Made by a program: the position numbers and the translations under genes. DNA of 64,000 nt from Mytilus trossulus (lineage: Eukaryota > Mollusca > Bivalvia > Mytilida > Mytilidae): assembly GCF_036588685.1 (NCBI RefSeq), contig NC_086382.1, positions 77,473,999-77,537,998 on the forward strand, given 5' to 3'. This document shows positions 59,401-64,000 of the stretch, piece by piece. The notes below the pieces were generated by a model. The model ran no database searches. It was not told the DNA's origin and saw nothing but the letters and a program-made list of their open reading frames with translations. Position 1 is the stretch's first letter, and each line of letters begins with the position of its first letter.

Positions 59401-62269
59401 AAAACAATTGATACTAAAACATTGATACTAAAACATGGATACTAAAACATTGATACTAAAACAATTGCAATTTATAAGCACATATTCTGATTCTAACCTA
59501 AACAGATTTTCATATGATGAAGACATTATCTTTTAATGTTTAATTGAGGTCTGGAGCTGGCATGTCAGTAACAGTAATTGAGAAGCTATATTTAAAATTT
59601 TGTAAGTAAATTTTTGGTGTTACAAAGATGTGCACAAATGTAGCAGTACTGTCTGAACTGTGTAGATAACCTCTTTATATAAATTTGCTAACACATATGT
59701 CTATGTATTGGCATAGACTAGAGAATTCCCAATCTAATTTATTTGAATGAAAAGTGCTTATACTGAGTTAAAAATGATTGAGAGTAAAGCTCAAACTAGC
59801 TCCTATAATTCTTGACTCTCTAATATCATTTTCTACAGCAAAAATTGGGTATTGACCTAAATATATGTTAAAAAAGTTTATGCAAAAATAAATTAAAAAA
59901 ATTACTGAAAAAACAGCTTAAATAAAATGTTCAAAATGATTGGGAGAAAATGTGAGATCTTTTTTTATTTTCAGAATCAAGGCAAATTGGATACTTATTT
60001 TTCATTCAAGAGGTCATTTCATGATGATTTGACTGTGAAAATTATTTAGATTTAAAGCACCCCCCAAAAACATAGTTAACTAAATACAGACTCAGCAATC
60101 ACTGTTTAAGAATAGAAACTGGCAGACATGAATGATTTATCAATGTATGTGGTAAATATGAAATATTACCTCAACATGAGAGGATTTTTTTTATATTGTG
60201 ATTCAATTTCTATTGAAAATGACATGCACTTTCTTCTGGAATGCCCTCTTGACAATAACCCCAGAAGAGATATAACTGATTATACATGTATAAAAAAAAT
60301 ACCCCAGTTGGGTTAATTTAAACAGAAATGATCTTTTTACATGGATTATGAGTAATGAAGATAGCAGGTTTTTTTATCTATGTATGTGCAAACCTTATAA
60401 TAAGACATGCAACTTAGAAAATCAGAAAATTAGTTAAATATGCTAATAAAAATAGCAAAATTATCTCCCCTTGACCACTGAACGTTTCCTAATGCATTTG
60501 AACTATTAACTTTTTTTTTATGGGCCCTTTAATTTGGAAAAATAAAAATATTGTATTCTTGTATATTGTATATATAGTAACTGCTTGTAGTCTTTTGTCT
60601 ATTTATGTATCATTGTCTTTTTAATTAGTTTCTTTTGTTTTCTGTTCTGACATGGACTCAGACTTCTTTTAAATTGAGTTTTACTGTGCCTATTGCTTTG
60701 TATTTCTTTACATTGGCTAAGAGGTATAGGGGAGGGATGAGATCTCACAAAACGTGTTTAACCATATCGCATTTTTGTGCCTGTCCCAAATCAGGAGCCT
60801 CTGGCCTTTGAAAGTCTTGTATTTTTTTTTCAATCCTACAAATGAATGTAGTTCGTTTATATGGTTTGGAGTTTAGCATGATGTCCATTTTCACTAAAAT
60901 ATTACTTATTTAATTTAGGGGCCAGCTGAGGCACACCTCCGGGTGCAGGATTTTTCACTGTTGAAGACCTGTTCATGGCCAATCTGCTCTTTGGTTGAGG
61001 TTTTGTCTGTTTGACATATTTCCATTTCCATTCTCAATTATATTTGGAACATCATGAGTAGAGGAATTCTGTCTCAATATCAGACAAATACATGTACACA
61101 ATTGATCAATTTATGTATTGAAAAAGACCATGAAGTGTAAACTGGTTTGACAAGACTTACATGTATGATTTTTGAGGCATTTTATCAAGTTGGATTAGAG
61201 GATTATATATAGGTATATAGACATCAAATGTTCCAACTTACAGATATGATTTTTGAGGCATTTTATCAGGTTGGATAAGAGGATTATATATAGGTATTGA
61301 GACATCAAATGTTCTACGGTATGACCAGGTAGAAAATCCCCCTCCAGCAATAACTGCTTTCCCTGTGTCCACCTCTAACACGGTACTGTAATCTGGGGAA
61401 CTCCCAGGTAACATGTTGAACAGAAGATGATTATTACCATTATTCCACCTATAAATAGACAATATTACACAAGATAACATGACATTAAGGTTGTAGCAAG
61501 TGATTCAAACAAATTGTTAACACAAAAATATATCTTCCTTTGAAAATGAGCTCTTTCCATTTTAATGTAGCATTTATAATTCATGCAGCACCTGAGTTTA
61601 CATGTAAATTCCAGTTATCAATGGATAAAATGATGGACACATATATTTCATATAACATGTATATAAAATCTGATTACCTGTTTATTTTCAAATGTGCAAC
61701 AAATTAGTCATAACATTACAAAAGGTATTAAAATATCATTGAGAACATGTACTGACAGCAACCCACTGATCAGATACATACCATGGCAATGAAGCTAATA
61801 TTTGTCCAACTTCTCTTAATCTGATGCTATTCTGGTTCAAGAGATCAACAGAAGGTACTATCAAGCAGGCCATCTCAGGATCATTGGTATAGTATGGACT
61901 GTCAGCAATGGCTTCTAACATTTCATAGAACTCCTTAGACAAGGGCAAAGTGATGGCATTACCTGCCTGGTCCACATACTCATTGACAGGATAAATATAC
62001 ACACTTATTCTGGTCTTGTCATTGTACCCACAGTGGTACACATCACAACAGGTATGGTAGGTACATCTGGTATCTCGAGGAGAAGCACCGGGGCTTGATG
62101 TTGTTAGTTCTAATGTTTTACTGTTGTCAGACCTCAGAAACAAATGCTTTGGATCACTAATGTCTTCACTGGACGTGTATGACCATAAACTGAAACCTAT
62201 TACTGCAACTACCAAAGCTCCAATCATAATCATAAGTAGGAGGGGCTTTAACTTCATCCTGATTTCCAT
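32419..62269 (-). CDS. EXT2: EXT2: exostosin-2 heparan sulfate glycosyltransferase, complete, 10 coding exons
   Basis: Exons in transcript order: 62269-61782, 61448-61242, 59199-59007, 58556-58417, 58129-57904, 37992-37809, 37262-37193, 36495-36402, 34706-34563, 32769-32419. All are GT-AG and phases join to 2097 nt (698 aa; human 718 aa). EXT2 pairs with EXT1 in the Golgi to elongate heparan sulfate. Seen here: a type II membrane anchor (residues ~7-29), a GT47 exostosin domain to ~residue 400 ([17 protein letters not shown] and FCLVIRGAR motifs), then a GT64 domain with the DDD metal-binding box at 519-521, a conserved NVT sequon near 617 and the C-terminal block [11 protein letters not shown]. 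The ATG at 62269 is preceded two codons upstream by an in-frame TAA, fixing the start; Met5 is an alternative. Intron 5 is 19.9 kb and consists almost wholly of an exon-6-derived array. Four other exon edges are duplicated. Confidence 0.97.
32721..32885 (-). repeat. EXT2 exon 10 acceptor edge, three copies
   Basis: On the minus strand CAG|TATTTTAGTTACC (exon start 32769) recurs with exon starts at 32817 and 32863 (periods 48 and 46). Each copy includes ~30 bp of exon and a short pyrimidine tract. The third has TTTCAG in a slightly changed context. Confidence 0.9.
33152..34493. mobile_element. ~1.34-kb TIR element, hAT-like ends, in EXT2 intron 9
   Basis: Left end TAGAGCCGTAACTAGGG and the reverse complement of the right end CAGGGCTGTAACTACC form terminal inverted repeats. 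A GGGGAGGCAG motif is repeated just inside both ends. The interior holds two ~245-bp duplicated segments (about 33780-34030 and 34035-34275). No transposase is encoded. No clear 8-bp target duplication, so the class is tentative. Confidence 0.6.
34955..36095 (-). mobile_element. Family 3 element, - copy
   Basis: Reverse-complement partner of 30625-31720, with the terminal hairpin at 36058-36090 and AATGAGGTCAAGGTCA-type cores (or their degenerate forms) near 35147, 35293, 35439, 35586, 35731 and 35889 (period ~146 bp). Inserted in EXT2 intron 8. Confidence 0.7.
36430..36700 (-). repeat. EXT2 exon 8 acceptor edge, two full and one partial copy
   Basis: About 65 bp of the 5' end of exon 8, the acceptor (TTTTGTAG|ATTTTTCCCG) and ~45 bp of intron are repeated. 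The real exon starts at 36495 and the copy at 36605 (period 110 bp). A third copy, missing the acceptor side, ends near 36700. Confidence 0.9.
37933..57650 (-). repeat. Giant splice-junction satellite: EXT2 exon 6 acceptor, ~77 bp x ~250
   Basis: On the minus strand each standard unit is TACTCTTTCCCTTACAG followed by the first 60 bases of exon 6 (AGAACACTAAAGAATCC to GGATTTACA). The copy at 37992 is continuous with the rest of exon 6. About 250 others fill the intron up to 57.65 kb. Variants: a ~76-bp form with AAATCCCTGAACACTGGG (plus strand); an ~84-bp form in which a (TA)n tract and GACAGTTTTTCCCTTACAG replace the usual joint; and frequent CTAAAG/CTTAAG and GCG/ACG alternatives. All copies keep an acceptor AG and none has a good donor. 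Long minus-strand frames (up to 403 codons) arise because the unit rarely contains stops. Confidence 0.97.
58589..58650 (-). repeat. Diverged extra copy of EXT2 exon 4 acceptor edge
   Basis: About 50 bases upstream of exon 4 resemble its first 50 bases (shared GTAGAATC and AGCTCC blocks on the plus strand). The copy of the exon start is at 58638, 82 bp from the real one at 58556. The acceptor AG of the copy has become AT, so it is inactive. Confidence 0.75.
58838..58885 (-). mobile_element. Family 1 fragment
   Basis: GAGAGTTGTCTCATTTGCAC and the following TCACACCATCCTATATC form the reverse complement of the family 1 left end. Confidence 0.5.
59394..59467. repeat. Short minisatellite, GATACTAAAACA(A)TT
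   Basis: About five copies of a 14-17-bp unit GATACTAAAACATT or GATACTAAAACAATT in EXT2 intron 2. Confidence 0.85.
60085..60440 (+). pseudogene. LINE ORF2 C-terminal relic
   Basis: Frames here keep an LRIETGRHE motif, then [14 protein letters not shown] and a trailing FTWIMSNED stretch in different frames. This is the usual order near the C-terminus of CR1/L2-like LINE proteins. Frameshifts and stops break it. It lies antisense in EXT2 intron 2. Confidence 0.55.
60715..61045 (+). mobile_element. Dispersed repeat family 2, diverged + copy
   Basis: Recognised by GTGCCTGTCCCAAATCAGGA, CCTCTGGCCTTTG, GGGGCCAGCTGAGGCAC and the TTTCCATTTCCATTCTCAAT end, with more substitutions than the other copies. 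Confidence 0.6.
61155..61240 (-). repeat. Extra copy of EXT2 exon 2 donor edge
   Basis: About 70 bp of the 3' end of exon 2 plus GTAAGT are duplicated once. The real donor follows 61242 and the copy donor follows 61161 (81-bp spacing). Only a few substitutions separate the copies. Confidence 0.9.
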
Positions 62270-62321
62270 TGGTTAGTAACTTATCATCCATTCCATTTCA
62301 GCTTAGCACCAAAAAGTTTGG
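62270..62321 (-). other. EXT2 5' UTR portion with acceptor
   Basis: Upstream of the ATG the minus strand reads to a TTTTTCAG acceptor (AG at 62323-62322). The first coding exon therefore carries ~52 nt of 5' UTR and at least one non-coding exon lies further upstream. Confidence 0.55.
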
Positions 62322-62454
62322 CTGAAAAACATATGTACAACAATTTAGTTTAATAAATAAAGTAAAAAGTATTTATATTAATACCACAAATAAAATTTAT
62401 GGACAACAATCTTGTTAAGCATTCTGTGACGGTGAGTCTGATGAACCATGGCAG

Positions 62455-62645
62455 ACAGACTAATGTGAACTCTAAAAGCATTCAATACTTCTAAAACAAT
62501 TATAAGGTCAACTATATTTGGTGTGTGCATGTTTTTAAGGTGTAAACATGTATGGCTGTCTGGCAGGGTCATATGAACCTTGACCTCATTTTCATGGTTC
62601 ATTAGTCAATGTGATTTGATCAGTTTCTCAGGTACTATTAAACTC
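62455..62645 (+). mobile_element. Family 3 fragment
   Basis: GGTCAACTATATTTGGTGTG and GAACCTTGACCTCATTTTCA are family 3 internal-repeat sequences. Confidence 0.55.
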
Positions 62646-62649
62646 ATAA

Positions 62650-63235
62650 GGGTCCCCCTAAACCCAGTATCTAACCTTCTTTATGAGGCTGATATACAAT
62701 TTAGGAACTATGTGTAGGTACATAAATTCAACTATTATCATAAGCACCCACCAAGAGTGCATTAGTATTAATTAAATGATTAATGGAGATCTAGATTAGT
62801 CACTTATATAAATACAACCTGGGAACAGTATATGTATCAGGAAATAATCTAATAGGCTCTTTAGTGTAAAATTGATAAAATCCCAAACTATATATGAATT
62901 TTAGAAGCGTTTGACTGAAAAAAATATTAGAACTGGTCAATTAAATTTGCCACATAATTCCAATCCTAACACAATGAATGGGTATCTTTTGACATATCAA
63001 TAAGATAATAGTGAGTACATATTTTACACCTGCAGTCTCTGTGTTTTTGTATTGAGTCATATATACATGTATAAACTGTAAGGCCAGTCAACTTTAATTA
63101 ATTTTATAGCAGTTGTAATTAGTTTTCACATTTCATGGATTGAAGGTGGAAAATGTTGAAAATCATGCACAGAAGACTACTTGAGGCATAGCATAATGCC
63201 ACATTATTGAAAAGAATGGAATATTTTTTTTACCA
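62650..63235. other. EXT2 upstream region, nothing recognised
   Basis: AT-rich, no coding or repeat structure seen. Confidence 0.5.
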
Positions 63236-63237
63236 TA

Positions 63238-63300
63238 CTGTAAAATTGATAATGGAAATGGGGAATGTGTCAAAGAGACAAAAACCCGATCATAGAATAG
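63238..63300 (-). mobile_element. Family 2 fragment
   Basis: AATGGAAATGGGGAATGTGT followed by CAAAGAGACA is the reverse complement of the family 2 right end. Confidence 0.55.
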
Positions 63301-63825
63301 ATGTGTATATCTAACACTATTTTATACTGTGTATATCTAACGCCACTTACCTATGACGTTATCTAGTACTTTGGTCATCAATACAAATTCATACAGTTTA
63401 GACGTCACATCTTTAAAATTATACATATAGTTTTAGTAAAACTACTGCAAATAAGCTACATTGTATATAAGCCAATGCATAATAAATAAGTTTAGTGGGG
63501 TTGACAACTTGGATTTCAAATTTTAACGGAACTTCACAACCAGGTAACATTTAAAACAAATGCGAGTTAAGCACCTTGTGTTAATTTAGCAATAAGGATC
63601 AATAAGGTATATAGGGGAAAAAATTCAGAGACAATACATGTAGTAAAGTTTCAGGGTCTGTGGCAAAACTGAAATTACAAAATTCTTGACAATCAACTGC
63701 TTATGACATCACTCAAACCCCATATTTGATGGTGTTCAGTTCAATTTAAAAAGTTTTACCTGAACATAACTATTTCACTAAAACACATTTTTTTAATGAA
63801 ATTCATTCATGAGACAATGTTTACA
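63301..63825. other. EXT2 upstream region, nothing definite
   Basis: Probably contains the first, non-coding EXT2 exon and intron, but I could not fix a donor site. Confidence 0.3.
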
Positions 63826-63830
63826 AACTC

Positions 63831-63860
63831 CACTTCCGGTTAATTATTTCATCCAATGAA
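63831..63860 (-). promoter_or_regulatory. Candidate EXT2 promoter: ETS site and CCAAT box
   Basis: Read on the minus strand, ATTGG (inverted CCAAT box, 63857-63853) is followed 13 bp later by CCGGAAGTG (63839-63831), a consensus ETS site. The pairing is typical of TATA-less housekeeping promoters. It lies 1.6 kb upstream of the EXT2 start codon. Confidence 0.4.
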
Positions 63861-64000
63861 AATCGTCGTTTCAAAACTGAAACGGGCACCTGCAGAAGCA
63901 TCGTCTGTCAATATTTTAGCAGAGGACTTTTAGGAAATTATATTAGTTACATGGAAATATCACATATAAATAAATATTAACACACATGTTGTGGTCAGAA

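Noticed and set aside
6717..62269. A functional link between CIP2A and EXT2 from their adjacency
   Set aside because: Animal gene order is not operonic here, the genes converge, and I know of no conserved linkage or shared pathway.

Overview
The window is eukaryotic nuclear DNA, almost certainly from a bivalve mollusc and most like a marine mussel (Mytilus type). It is AT-rich and has GT-AG introns, non-LTR retrotransposon relics and several short dispersed repeat families that I associate with mussel genomes. The species call is inference. The two genes are unambiguous by protein similarity.

Two complete genes converge tail to tail. CIP2A (scaffold/inhibitor of protein phosphatase 2A) lies on the + strand, 6717-27097, with 22 coding exons that I could join into one 924-residue frame. 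EXT2 (exostosin-2, heparan sulfate co-polymerase subunit) lies on the - strand, 62269-32419, with 10 coding exons giving 698 residues. The two are not known to be functionally linked. Their stop codons are 5.3 kb apart, separated by the two 3' UTRs and dispersed elements. The left flank (1-6700) is a graveyard of LINE fragments and inverted-repeat DNA elements. The right flank (62.3-64 kb) holds the EXT2 5' UTR and a likely promoter.

The outstanding feature is the tandem repeats. At least eleven splice junctions in these two unrelated genes (exons 3, 7, 9, 10, 16 and 18 of CIP2A; exons 2, 4, 6, 8 and 10 of EXT2) have been tandemly duplicated. The repeated unit spans the exon edge, the splice site and a few intron bases. 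Copies always lie on the intron side, so the original exon stays whole. Copy number runs from 2 to roughly 250. The extreme case fills practically all of the 19.9-kb EXT2 intron 5 with about 250 copies of a ~77-bp unit, each with a polypyrimidine tract, AG and the first 60 bases of exon 6. That array has higher-order organisation, including a 4,714-bp block present twice. I call these splice-junction satellites. They are the candidate undescribed phenomenon here.

Other repeats include a 52-bp satellite in CIP2A intron 9, a 49-bp satellite that appears to derive from a mobile element, and an inverted pair of ~1.1-kb elements around the EXT2 3' end with a ~147-bp internal period. There are also a ~1.3-kb TIR element inside EXT2 and many fragments of three other dispersed families. 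I saw no tRNA or rRNA genes.
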